Source of the DNA: Allolobophora icterica
Taxonomy: Eukaryota; Annelida; Clitellata; Crassiclitellata; Lumbricidae
Reading direction: 5' to 3'
DNA length: 64,000 nucleotides
NCBI GenBank assembly: GCA_963556255.1
Contig: OY744610.1
Coordinates: 59,126,164 to 59,190,163 of the forward strand
The notes beneath the pieces are model-generated. The model worked only from the letters and a program-made list of their open reading frames with translations. It was not told where the DNA came from and ran no database searches. A program made the translations under genes and the position numbers. Shown in pieces: positions 23,101 to 64,000 of the stretch. Position 1 is the stretch's first letter. Each line of letters begins with the position of its first letter.

Positions 23101-24931
23101 TTCATGCAAACTCTTATACCAAAATGCCTTTTGTATTTTATAAAAACCAATTCGCTCAGAATTTTCTGACCAAGACGTGCCTGGTGGGCCTCATAAAAAT
23201 TCCGCCATGTGAAAAAATACGTTCTACAGGTGCTGAAGTCGCTGACACACACAGAGTACCTTTTCAAGCACTGGATGTAAATGTACAGATAGTGAGTCGA
23301 CTCACTTTTGAAATCTTCCCATGGTTTATCATACCGTCTGATACAGAATAACTGTTGCTGCTGCCAATGGGTTTTCCTGACCAACATGACTTGTATCCAT
23401 CCATAGATATTGGTCGTATGATGCAAGCAGGCTTGATACAGAATTCTTGAGTTCTGTTAAATGACTGTTCATATTAACAGCCGGTCTTGGTCTTGGTCTT
23501 GCGAGACCAAGACCAAGACCTTGAACCTCAAGACCAAGACCAAGACCTTGAACCTCAAGACCAAGACCAAGACCAAGACCTTGAACCTCAAGACCAAGAC
23601 CAAGACTTTTAAAAACGAACTCGAGTGCACTCGAGACCAAGACCTTGGTCTCGAGGACAACAAGACTGGTAATTCATGAAACTAGTTTTTTCTAGTTTCA
23701 ATAAAATTTAAATTGGTTGCAAGATGATTTTATTGTTTATATTAGTTTATTAAGTAGAACAACAGGCAAAACTCTGTAGGTGACCTCTATGTAAGAATCA
23801 GTAAGTAAATTGGATTCAGTTATTCGAGGTTGTGGATATGTTTTGATCAAAAGCAACAGCAAGTGGAACTAACACGCCAAATTGAACCAGTGAGTAATAT
23901 TTTGTTTTTCTTGCAGGAAGCAGCAGATAAGATGTATCTGATCAACCTGATAAAAAAAGAAACTCAGAAACGGGAGTCGGATCAACCTGTGCCAATATCA
24001 GGTTAATTAATACTCTTAATCATACTAATTGATCATAATCAAACATAACGTAATAAAACATGTTTTCCTGTATGTTCATATATTTATACTTATATATACG
24101 TATATATATTAGACCATCCTGTACAGCGCATTTGCACACTAGTTTGGCAAAATGTCCCTTCTGGGGAAAATGCCGTGTTGCTCCCCACTTCCTTGTCTTC
24201 CTATTCCCTTATCTTCCCTTTCCGTCTGAAGTTCACTAGCAGAACCTTCTCCCACACGGCTCCTCACTGGAACAATCTCCCACCCCTCCTATCGTTCAGC
24301 CAGCATCCTTTTGATTTATGGTGCAGGTCCTGCTTTCACTCCTCTGGCTTTTAAGTCAAAACTAAAGTCTCGGCAAATTCTTACCCTAATCCAATTTATC
24401 TGCAGCTTTTCCATTTCTCTCAACCTGAACACAACCCACGTAACTGCTCCAATGTACATTTGTATGTATGCGTGCTTGTACATATATATGTATGTGTGTA
24501 AAGATATTTTGTATAGTACCCTTAAAGTATCTCACAAAAACGCTGCATAGAATTATGCATCCCTAGCCAAGAGACATGGATCGTTAGAAAAGCCTTTCCA
24601 GGGAGGCACTCCAACCACTGAAGAGAGCACGTAGTTGTTTCTTATGGTGACATGATCATTTCTTCTTCCAGGCAGTGCTACACGTCCTGGAAACACTGGA
24701 AATGGTGATGGTAGAGTTTCCATTGGCATTCCTCCTCAGCATGTCACAACCCCCAGCGGAATCACCCCGATTGGTTTCCAGGTGGCAGGCAGTCCACCAC
24801 CAGAACAACAGATGACGCCCTACATGGAAACGCCCAATCCCATGTACGATCCGAGTTCTTTCAATTCAGGATTACTGTTGGACACGCCTTTTCCTAGGAT
24901 GTCTCGTGTCGACCCAACCTCGACTCCGTAA
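8724..24931 (+). CDS. TMC: TMC (transmembrane channel-like) family protein
   Basis: Seventeen coding exons: 8771-9008 (ATG 8771; in-frame TAA at 8762-8764; exon starts at 8724), 9756-9990, 10688-10775, 10944-11216, 12982-13127, 14349-14499, 15155-15313, 16470-16612, 17001-17070, 17931-18055, 18953-19066, 19707-19782, 20227-20357, 20818-20979, 22569-22647, 23917-24001, 24672-24931 (TAA). They total 2535 bp, an exact multiple of three, giving 844 residues, normal for TMCs. Family landmarks are [15 protein letters not shown] before the first membrane helix, FCAWDFGI, the TMC signature CWET (C511-T514), a [20 protein letters not shown] block, PPAKAWRA and PSETCGPYR. About ten hydrophobic segments fit the TMC fold of mechanosensory channel subunits. 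The signature continues YMGAQIY where most TMCs have xVGQExY. The C-tail is Pro/Ser/Thr-rich. I cannot settle the subfamily. The 9008 donor has an alternative in the same phase 12 bp upstream. Confidence 0.95.
9131..9274. mobile_element. hAT-type MITE (144 bp)
   Basis: The ends are CAGGGTGAAAATTGT and the complement CAGTATGAGAATTGT. Flanking 8-mers ctactact and ctactgct match at 7 of 8. It contains ggggttcaacccccct, shared with the MITE at 56587. Located in TMC intron 1. Confidence 0.7.
9365..9555 (+). mobile_element. CR1/L2-like retrotransposon tail
   Basis: The frame reads [11 protein letters not shown]...[20 protein letters not shown] then stop, followed by 'ggggcgctatataaaac' and an AATA-rich tail. 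The stretch at 46245-46565 is a close relative ending in the same GSAPE-stop. Confidence 0.7.
10060..10310 (-). mobile_element. tRNA-derived SINE, family B
   Basis: In reverse complement it begins with a tRNA-like head (TAGTGGTTAGCATACTGGAC as A-box region, GGTTCAAATC as B box) and is homologous to 11355-11640 on the plus strand. It lies in TMC intron 2. Confidence 0.8.
10428..10503. repeat. (TATG)n microsatellite
   Basis: (TA)n followed by about 15 perfect GTAT units in TMC intron 2. Confidence 0.95.
11355..11640 (+). mobile_element. tRNA-derived SINE, family B
   Basis: The tRNA-like head has GTGGGTAGCATGCTGGACTG (A-box region) and GGTTCAAATCCCC (B box), then a body shared with 10060-10310 (minus), 32725-32965 (plus), 34690-34905 (minus) and 58590-58775 (minus). 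TMC intron 4. Confidence 0.82.
11747..12328. repeat. 582-bp tandem duplication, copy 1
   Basis: This block and 12329-12910 appear identical on reading. Each holds a minisatellite (unit about 33 bp, gagtcatttagccattctta core) and a near-perfect 33-bp hairpin. TMC intron 4. Confidence 0.93.
11909..11986. mobile_element. Palindromic MITE-like hairpin (also at about 12491-12568)
   Basis: The arms start CTGCCGTCAAAAGCC and CTGCCGTGAAAAGCC, pair over about 33 bp with one mismatch, and enclose a loop of about 12 bp. ATTA lies on both flanks, a possible target duplication. It interrupts the 33-bp minisatellite and was copied with it in the 582-bp duplication. Confidence 0.7.
12329..12910. repeat. 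582-bp tandem duplication, copy 2
   Basis: Direct repeat of 11747-12328, ending about 70 bp before TMC exon 5 (12982). Confidence 0.93.
13210..13525. repeat. 33-bp minisatellite, third block
   Basis: The same gagtcatttagccattcttataacactacattt unit family as in the 582-bp blocks, here in TMC intron 5. The array therefore flanks exon 5 on both sides. Confidence 0.9.
13867..14264. mobile_element. hAT-type MITE (398 bp)
   Basis: Inverted termini TAGGGATTGACCGGAAA match exactly at both ends, with an exact 8-bp duplication GTATGTCC at 13859-13866 and 14265-14272. The interior has several ccggaaa motifs near each end and no coding frame. TMC intron 5. Confidence 0.92.
14590..14995. repeat. ccctac/ccctgc pyrimidine-rich simple repeat
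   Basis: Degenerate 5-bp units (ctacc, ctgcc) fill much of TMC intron 6; the ORF through it is compositional. Confidence 0.85.
15345..16250. repeat. 22-bp minisatellite 'tcaaaaccaagccatagtcag'
   Basis: About 40 diverged units fill TMC intron 7. The first stretch (caccagtgtg...caaccagttgcatacc aaaaccaagccgtagt) matches a dispersed repeat also at 36985, 52740, 53195 and 57725, so the array seems to have grown from the end of such a copy. Confidence 0.88.
17071..17745. repeat. About 26-bp minisatellite starting at a 5' splice site
   Basis: Units of the type gaaggtatggtatttagtct begin exactly at the donor of TMC exon 9 (17070|gtatgg), about 25 copies. Most copies contain a donor-like AGGTATGG. 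Confidence 0.93.
17851..17905 (+). pseudogene. Relic of a TMC exon 12-like sequence inside intron 9
   Basis: Positions 17851-17896 match 19733-19778 of TMC exon 12 at about 41 of 46 bases. In the same frame it reads [15 protein letters not shown], close to the exon's [15 protein letters not shown]. The frame continues a few codons to a stop. There is no matching upstream part of the exon, so this looks like a partial exon duplicate. Confidence 0.6.
18355..18500 (-). mobile_element. tRNA-derived SINE, family A (fragment)
   Basis: In reverse complement it carries the GGGTTTCAACC-type B box and the body with gaccttgaccttcactcac; AT-rich tail at the left. TMC intron 10. Confidence 0.65.
18618..18794. 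mobile_element. hAT-type MITE (177 bp)
   Basis: Perfect 16-bp inverted termini CAGTGCTCGAAATGGA and an exact 8-bp duplication GGGTACGC at 18610-18617 and 18795-18802. Internal ttccggttcgtcaaatgaatt is repeated twice. TMC intron 10. Confidence 0.95.
19340..19455 (+). repeat. Dispersed repeat, same family as 6765-7035
   Basis: Contains ATGGGCAGCGGTGGTGAAGG and GGTCGAGGCCATACGGTCGC. TMC intron 11. Confidence 0.75.
19945..20195. repeat. (AAT)n and (CATA)n simple repeats
   Basis: AAT-rich tract then (ACAT)n and (TA)n directly upstream of TMC exon 13 (20227), in intron 12. Confidence 0.85.
20530..20745 (-). mobile_element. tRNA-derived SINE, family A
   Basis: The minus strand carries a tRNA-like head (ccaattggttaaagtgctcg, then a B-box-like GTTTGAGCC) and a body ending in AT-rich repeats. 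TMC intron 13. Confidence 0.75.
21795..21990 (-). mobile_element. tRNA-derived SINE, family A
   Basis: Reverse complement reads TAGCCAATTGGTTAGAGGGC (A-box region) and GGGTTCAGGCC (B box) followed by the family body. TMC intron 14. The rest of this intron (20980-22190) shows no gene. Confidence 0.8.
22195..22528. repeat. About 30-bp minisatellite with acceptor-like units
   Basis: Eleven or so units of atcatgcatatgttacatatcttacattgcag type, ending 40 bp before TMC exon 15 (22569). Nearly every unit contains TTGCAG or TTTCAG. ORFs on both strands are artefacts of the repeat. Confidence 0.93.
22795..22962. repeat. (AAGACC)n array, block 1
   Basis: accaagaccaagaccttgaacctcaag units in TMC intron 15. 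Confidence 0.9.
23485..23662. repeat. (AAGACC)n array, block 2, with palindromic ends
   Basis: The same unit as block 1. It opens with an inverted segment (ggtcttggtcttgcgagaccaagacc) and closes with ctcgagaccaagaccttggtctcgag, both able to fold back. TMC intron 15. Confidence 0.9.
24185..24430 (+). mobile_element. Non-LTR retrotransposon tail fragment
   Basis: Frame-shifted reading gives [18 protein letters not shown], the W-N-x-L-P motif of CR1/L2-like reverse transcriptase ends. TMC intron 16. Confidence 0.5.
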
Positions 24932-26138
24932 AACAATCAAAACTGGTAATGGAGTAATTACCGCATGATATTAATTTTGAGTTTTAGATGTCTTGCAGTT
25001 ACATTTGCATAAGCATTTTTCTTAATTATTTGACTGGCACTCAGATATCCAGAAACCTATCTTGGGATGATGATCATGGTTCAGACATTATCACATTACT
25101 ATTTTATCAGTATTCTCAGACTTAACAGCTACTCCAGGTTTTTATCAAGTTTATTTAAAATCTACACTTGGTTATCAATTTAATTTGTAAGCATTAATTG
25201 CAGTTAAATTTTTATCTTTAATCCCGGTTTTAATCAAGTTTATTTAAAATGTAGACCTGGTAGTCATTAGAATTTGTAAGCATTAGTCGCAGTTAAATTT
25301 GCCTCTTTAGTCTAGGTTTTTATCAAGTTTATTCAAAATGCAGACATGATGATCATTTGAACGTTTAAGCATTAATTGCAGTTTAATTTTTATCTTGTTA
25401 TGTTAACTGGTGTAATAGAAGAACGATGTATTTAGACATTTTGTGACTAGATAGAAAACAACATCTACTGAGAATTTTGACTAATCAGAAAGGGATGATA
25501 TGGACTACTGTAGAATCCATTGGCATTTTGTGGTCGTCAGTTTATGTAACGGCTTTCTGCGGTCAGCAATTTTTCAGCAAGCACACACAATTACTTGAAA
25601 AGTGGTTTAACGATTTATTTGAATAAAACCATGGTTTTAGTTGCAAAGTCATGCAATAGAGCCGACTAGGGTAAGACTTTCTGTATAGCTTTCCGGTTGT
25701 TCTGAGAAATGAACATGTTTCATTTTTTGCACTTGAAATTAATTAGATAATTAGGTAGGAATTGAAAATTTTTCAACTGTTTCGTTCATTGTGGCATATT
25801 TTATGGCATCGCGCGAGACTTTTATTGTGAGATTTTGTGGTTGGTTTATAATGTAGCATGGTTGCAATATCTAACTGAAGTGCTAACCCAGGGCATTAAG
25901 TTGTGCTAGGTTATGTATTGGTATTTGTATTAACTGCCTAAAGGTTAACTTAGGACTGTGTATTCGACGAAACTTGTCAGCTTTGGTGCCTTGATTTTAT
26001 AGTATATGCTATTTATTTTTTAAATTGTATTTAGAATCTTGTCAGCTATTTACACTACCGATGTCATTGTTTACTCAAGTTTTTAAGTTCTTTTCACATG
26101 GCTTGTAGTCTTGTAGTCAAGATTAGAATTTGTTGTCA

Positions 26139-26144
26139 ATAAAC
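26139..26144 (+). terminator. Candidate TMC polyadenylation signal
   Basis: AATAAA about 1.2 kb after the TMC stop codon, in an AT-rich stretch (24932-26150) with no coding potential that I take as the 3' UTR. Within it a unit of about 120 bp beginning 'tttttatcaagtttatt' is repeated three times (about 25135-25390). Confidence 0.55.
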
Positions 26145-26149
26145 AGTTG

Positions 26150-27043
26150 CATAATATACGCTGAATTATTTCTGGAACTGCCAACAGAAAGAATATCTGG
26201 GTAATTTCAAAGGTATATGTGACACATTGCTAGCAAATAAGGCATCCTTATATAGCGCCTGCATTCCTGCAAGGGGTTTTCACAGAGTACTACAGAGATG
26301 TCCAGGTCTATATATATGTGTGTGTGTGTGTGTGTGTATATATATACACTGTATACATACATAAATATAGATAATATACGTTTTAACTTGGGTTACCCAT
26401 CATAGCTTGATTTCTGGTTTCTCTGACCTATTTGATATCGACTGGGATTTGTCTACAATTTTACTGGAAACAACTATCGGTCAATGCCCTCGGCATTATG
26501 ATACACGAGAGAGAACTAATTCCTAAGCAGGAAATCAAACCCAAACGTCAGAACTATCAGTCAGGCAGGACAGCCACGTCACAACCATGGCCATCAAATA
26601 TAATAAATACATACTGCACAATTCTGTTTTCATAAATTTCATACAATTACTAATCAATTATGTTCCAAAGTTGTCTGCAGAAACCAGGATATTGTTATCA
26701 GCGAAACAATTAAATCCAGGAAAGATTAGTGTAAAAATCAAACTATTTACATTACAGTCCCAGTAATTACTCACTCGTAGCATTATTTTCGTGGTACATC
26801 ACAAATGACCATAAGTTATTAACTATAAAAGTAACTTTAAATTAATTCACTCCATTAGTAGTAGCTTCACGGGCAAAAGTAACGTCCCGGGTCCGTAAAA
26901 TTTGCAGTTTTAAATGAAAAAACTGTTGGCAATCAAGATAAGACAACCAGGAGAGCAGACGGATGGAAAATAAATTGATTTAGGAAAAAATGGAGACGAC
27001 ACATGTGTGGAACTTCCTAGGAAACTGCTAAAAGCTAATTGGA
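26150..27043. other. Convergent intergenic region between TMC and CEP95
   Basis: About 0.9 kb of AT-rich sequence with a (TG)n/(TA)n tract at 26310-26360. It should contain the CEP95 3' UTR on the minus strand, but I could not pick a clear poly(A) signal there. No gene seen. Confidence 0.5.
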
Positions 27044-59405
<32,362 letters not shown>

Positions 59406-61054
59406 CTAAGAAACAAAACAATTTTTATAACGTGTTAAAACCAAACAGTGACACCCAGTGTTCTTGCAGAATATCCATAAATTCCATATTAATATAATTT
59501 CCCAAACCCATGACCTGCTTAGGTTGCATTCCATTCTGTTGCTCAGAACACAGTTCACGCATCACACCAGGCAGGGGCGCCGCCAGGCTTGAAAATATTG
59601 GACGCACACCCTCCCGTCTCCTCCCATCCACACCCGTCCCCTGCCTGCCACTCTTAGTCATACACTGAAAATAACTCAGAGTGACTCAAAAAAGTGCAGT
59701 ATAACATATGCATATGATATCATATGATATAATTTAAACATACTGTAGGGTAAACCAAAATTACACAGTGAAATTGTCAAAAATATCGAAGCGATGCCTA
59801 ATCCTTGTGTGGATTTGATTTGGTGGGTGGACGCACGTGCGTCCAGTGCGTCACGCTGGCGGCGCCTCTGACACCAGGAATATTCCAAACAAGAGAAGGA
59901 AACAACTTCATGGTGCCAAAAAAGTTGAGCCACGGGAACCAGCTTATTCACAGGCGCTCAGTCAAAACAAAACCGATGGGCTGAGGGGTAAAAATCGGTT
60001 CCAGGTCAAGATCCAAAGGGACCAGGCAGGCAGGCAGTCAGAAGGCTAAGGGAGGTAAGGGAATGCAGAGGAATTGGGATATGATTTCTGAAAGTAGTGT
60101 TTACAGTTTTGAGTGAAAGACCAGTGAAGAGATAGCAAGAGGTGGGGCACATACTGTACAAAGTAAACATGGAATGCCTCCAGGTTAAAGGGAGTTATTA
60201 CTTGATATGAAAGTGTATGGCACACAGTTTGACCAACCAGATTTATATAGACAAAAAGAATATTTGACAATAAAAAAATAACTTTCACATTGGTAGTTAT
60301 TGGACAGTCCACAGCAGAATGCAAAGGGGGTCACACTACCCAGCATAAACAGCGTAATAAGCACAATATGCTCGCTCTACTTTTCATTGTTACACAGAGT
60401 CATGTCCAAACTGTGTACCGAGTAGTAATCACAACATTTTTTTAACCGTAAGCTAGATATCTCTAAAGCACTAATCAAAGCAACTAAATTAAACTAATGC
60501 AACCAAATGCAGTTAAACAGCACCAGCTTACTTGTGAGTGCTGCATCAAGCCATCAAGACAGTTGAACTGTCTAAAGATACCAAGTGGAGAAGAAAATTC
60601 GATTACAAGAAGACGAGAGAGTAAAGGAGTTCAAGCAGCAGTTATGCTAGTGATTTGTGTCAAATGCAGCTTGATGGAAATGGGAAGGCAGGATAGTGGA
60701 TGGTACAGGGTAAGAATAAAGTGGGACATCAGTTTTAAATGGATAGCCTGGCCTGAGGAGTGAGATGCAGAGGAGCTTCAAACACGACGTCACGATGGGT
60801 GAGCGATGGGATGGGTACGGGACAAAGAATTAGTGGAATTTGGTTAGATAGTTCCGGAGTAGTGGTGCAGTAGTGGGCTGCGTCATTAGACGCGCAGACT
60901 TATAAGCTACATCAGATCAAACAGCTGCTGTCTAATTCTACCGGTGCTACGAAGCACTTTATTTCTCGGCGCTCTTGTTATAAATTCTTTCGCTGGTACG
61001 CTTCTGTCGAACCGAAAGCATGTTATCTCGCAAATCGTAACGTGGACGGACTTA
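59406..61054 (-). promoter_or_regulatory. Inferred CEP95 5' UTR intron and upstream region
   Basis: A strong acceptor (pyrimidine tract then TTAG) precedes the ATG by four bases at 59406. A matching donor on the minus strand, GTAAGT, ends a possible non-coding exon just above position 61050. Apart from the MITE and a dispersed repeat at about 59895-60160 (matching 7880-8060), I see nothing in this interval. Confidence 0.4.
59572..59870. mobile_element. hAT-type MITE, copy 2 of the 300-bp family
   Basis: 299 bp; termini CAGGGGCGCCGCCAG and complement CAGAGGCGCCGCCAG; exact 8-bp duplication ACACCAGG at 59564-59571 and 59871-59878. It lies about 170 bp upstream of the CEP95 ATG, in the inferred 5' UTR intron. 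Confidence 0.95.
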
Positions 61055-61556
61055 CGGTTCAAATGAGTACGTCGTTCCCGGATTAAAATCCTGCTTTTAC
61101 ACGTTAATAAGAAGCCATATCTTACATTACCCTACACGCTAAGACATTTGAATTGGCGCAATACGATTGTTGACAACATGTTCAGGCAGGCAGAACCATA
61201 TCCCGGGATGATATCCGGCCCAGAGTAAACTGCTGTTTACATGAATATATCAGCCAATCTCAAGAGTTCCTTTTAGGGGTTACTTGTATAGCATACTGCT
61301 AAAGTCGCTTAATTTTATTTTCGCCAACTTACTAGTTCCCACTCAGCCTATTTCCAGCTTAGAACCCACGATACCCTGTCCAAGATCATCACAACAAACC
61401 TCTAGGCTACACAAGACGAGGCATTCCATTGGTCAGTTTTATAGAACGGCGTAGCTGATTGGACGATCGTCTGACATGCGTTCATCGGTTACATCTGATT
61501 ACGACAACCAATGAGTTTTTATTGGAAACTAGAGCGCAGCGTTGGAAGATTGGTTA

Positions 61557-61755
61557 GGGGTCATCCATAAAGAACGGCCGAAATGAGGGGAGGGGTCATT
61601 CAAATGCGGACAAATTCGGACAGAGGAAGGAGGGTTCTGACCAGTGCGGAGTACTGCGGACGTCCGCATGTAAATTTGATAGATTTTTAAAACACTTTTG
61701 TTCTAACCTTTCCCGAGAGACGAAAAGGTCAGTGCTGTGATTGCCTAAAACATCG

Positions 61756-61793
<38 letters not shown>

Positions 61794-62111
61794 GTTTTTT
61801 GATAAGAAAGACACAATCTGACAAAAACGCAGAAATGCTTACATGAGTGTTAGAACTTTAAAACACTGGGATTACTTTCCAATTTTAAATAGCATATACT
61901 GATTGACATTTTAAGTAAGTCGAGTTTAAATAAGATGGAACTGGTAGCTTATTAATGACGTTATGTCACAATGTTGGCTTTTTTGTTCACTGGCTTTGGC
62001 GTGCGGACGTCCGCAATGGGGGTGGGAGGGAGGGTAAGGTCAAATGCGGACAAATGGGAGGGAGGGTCCAAAGTAGGTCATATTTTGCGGACGTCCTTTA
62101 TGAATGACCCC
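61557..62111. mobile_element. PIF/Harbinger-like MITE (555 bp)
   Basis: Termini GGGGTCATCCATAAAGAACG and complement GGGGTCATTCATAAAGGACG, flanked by TTA at 61554-61556 and 62112-62114, the 3-bp duplication typical of PIF/Harbinger. Sub-terminal tgcggacgtccgca motifs occur near both ends. It holds a (TA)n run at 61757-61791. Confidence 0.85.
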
Positions 62112-62291
62112 TTAGTTGCTGTTAACGACACTGTGGGTAAAAACAATATAAATTGTGGATAATTGAGACAAATATTAGTTGCTAATATTAGCATATTATT
62201 AGTATATTATCTGTATAAACATGTTTAACGTTGCTGTACACCAAAATGCGGTTTGCAATTGGTTCCAATAAAGAATATTCTATTCTATTCT

Positions 62292-62493
62292 ATTCAGGAG
62301 CATAACTTTGGTCTAAAAAGTGGGGGGTACCAATTTCTTCTCCACTGTCACTTTTCACATGGAGACAATCTTTGGGAAGGCACAATAATAAAATATTCAT
62401 TGACATTGTTTAAAAAGTGAGGGTACAGTACCCCCAGTCCAAAAAAGTGTGGGGTACGGGTACCCCTCGTACCCCCCACAAATTATGCCTATG
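62292..62493. mobile_element. hAT-type MITE (202 bp)
   Basis: Termini CAGGAGCATAACTTTGG and complement CATAGGCATAATTTGTGG; ATTCTATT on both flanks (62284-62291, 62494-62501), although the host is itself a tattc repeat. Interior has ggggtac motifs. Confidence 0.75.
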
Positions 62494-62501
62494 ATTCTAT
62501 T

Positions 62502-64000
62502 CTATTCCTTACAAACATGATTAATGTTGCCCTCCATTCATTGGCTAAAACACGGCTTTCTTTGCAGTACAAATCTTTCTCCCTAAGTTAGACAGAGTTG
62601 AACCGGACTTTGGACCTCCATTCCAGACTTGGACCTGCACTTCAGACAGTTTGCCCTTTCAGCATGTCCACATGGAACCCATAGTGGCCCCATATAGAGT
62701 TCATAAGGATCCCACGGAATGCTGCATGGCAGGGTGGACCACTGCCTGGTATCTCTGGACAACCCCTCTGATATGACACAGTGCTCATAAATATGCGTTT
62801 TAGAAATTTCGACATTACAATTATGCCCATGAACGCTGACGAGCCTAGAAAACAATTAGGGATGGCTTTCAAGTATACTCACACATGATCCAGTTGTTAT
62901 ATATCTTTAAGTATTTTGTATTTAATACCTTACTGATCCGAGAATTGTATTATGTAGCCTAAGCCAGTTTTTATCATGTTAACTAAAAATAGCCACTCAA
63001 TTGCAGTTGCATGTATTTAAATAATCCCACCAGTTCCTTCAACCTAATACCGGTCTATGATAACAGCAGTTTGCTACCCCTTCTGCAACTTGCCTGGATC
63101 AAATCTTTGCTTTGTTGAGCTAAAATCACAAAACTGAACGCCAGAACAAAGAAAAATACACAAAATAGCTCTTTTTCAAGTAAAAAATGTGAGAACATTA
63201 GTTTGAAAACATGTTATTTGCAACACATACCGTACATGTGATAACGACAATCTTTACCTACACTTCAACATATAAGAAATCTGTAAACTGCTTAAAAAAT
63301 AATGTTGTAGACATAATTTCGAGAATGAGGTTCTGTTTACAACTCGGTAGCTTATGTAACCGTCTGCAGATTTTAAAAAAATTTGTTGAATCTGTCATTG
63401 AACACCAAAACTACAAAGTATTAGACTTAAAATGTCCTCATTCAATAACTTACCGTAATCTTTAAATAGGCACAAATGCAACGACATTTTACCATAAATT
63501 TGATGAACCAGACTCTGAATACAGACGCTTCCCATTAATCTAACATTAATCTAAATGTGGAAATACAAAATGACCTATCAAAAACATACAGGTAGCACAA
63601 AGATTTTTCTTTATGCCGAAAATCTGACCTATCGAAAACATACAGGTAGCACAGAGATTTCTCTTTATGCCGAAAATCCAAAGGCATTCCTGTAAACGTA
63701 AGGCACTGACTAAGACACAAGAAATCTTAGCAAACTACGCTAATATGTTGGTTCTGACTGCAATCACAGCAACATTGTGCAAATAACATCAAACGTAAAC
63801 AATCAAGATTTGCTTTAACAAAATGACTCGTAGAAAGTCATTTACAAGACAGATCTATTTCTTGCAGGTAATAGGAGTTTGATCTTAGAAATCCATTGGT
63901 TTTGCAAGTTACTGCACAAAGATTCCAAATAACCAAGATTCGCTTTAAGTAAATGACTTGTAGAAAGTCATTTATGAGACATATCTATTTCTTGCAGGTA
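62502..64000. other. Right-end region with no gene recognised
   Basis: Contains a dispersed MSKFLKR-type repeat (minus, about 62780-62860), a direct repeat of about 60 bp at 63565-63678 (units with aaaacatacaggtagcac), and two copies of a roughly 70-bp block ending ctatttcttgcaggta (63800-63871 and 63936-64000). The 84-codon frame at 63211-63465 has no recognisable similarity. Confidence 0.5.

Noticed and set aside
63211..63465. 84-codon frame as a gene
   Set aside because: No family resemblance, no supporting splice sites or neighbours; kept only as part of the unassigned right-end region.

Overview
This is a eukaryotic, almost certainly invertebrate metazoan, genomic window. It is AT-rich, its genes are split into many short exons by GT-AG introns, and it is dense in tRNA-derived SINEs, tails of non-LTR retrotransposons, hAT-type MITEs and minisatellites. 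I cannot name the species.

Three protein genes can be rebuilt exon by exon, with splice phases that join without a break. (1) Minus strand, left edge to 7273: a protein with an N-terminal FYVE zinc finger (all eight zinc ligands visible) followed by a helical, armadillo-like region. It runs off the left edge; 358 residues are visible. (2) Plus strand, 8724 to about 26144: a complete TMC (transmembrane channel-like) gene of 17 coding exons and 844 residues, divergent from gene 1 across a gap of about 1.45 kb. (3) Minus strand, 59405 down to 27044: a CEP95 (CCDC45) centrosomal protein homologue of 44 coding exons and 1794 predicted residues, convergent with the TMC gene.

The CEP95 homologue is the main discovery. 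From memory, vertebrate CEP95 has one N-terminal calponin-homology-like (CH-like) domain and about 820 residues. Here that domain occurs nine times in tandem. Each copy is encoded by two exons (A, usually 129 bp; B, usually 177 bp), and copies are separated by an 8 to 14 residue linker exon. Every exon in this block is a multiple of three and enters and leaves in phase 1, so whole cassettes can be duplicated or skipped without a frameshift. The last copy, next to the coiled-coil tail, looks most like the vertebrate domain.

Many introns carry their own tandem repeat. Several of these contain splice-site-like motifs, and one starts exactly at a 5' splice site of the TMC gene. Seven MITEs of about 140 to 400 bp have inverted termini and 8-bp target duplications; six of them sit in introns. 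From 59.9 to 64 kb I see only repeats, a PIF/Harbinger-like element at 61557-62111, a possible CEP95 5' UTR exon near 61.05 kb, and no convincing coding gene.
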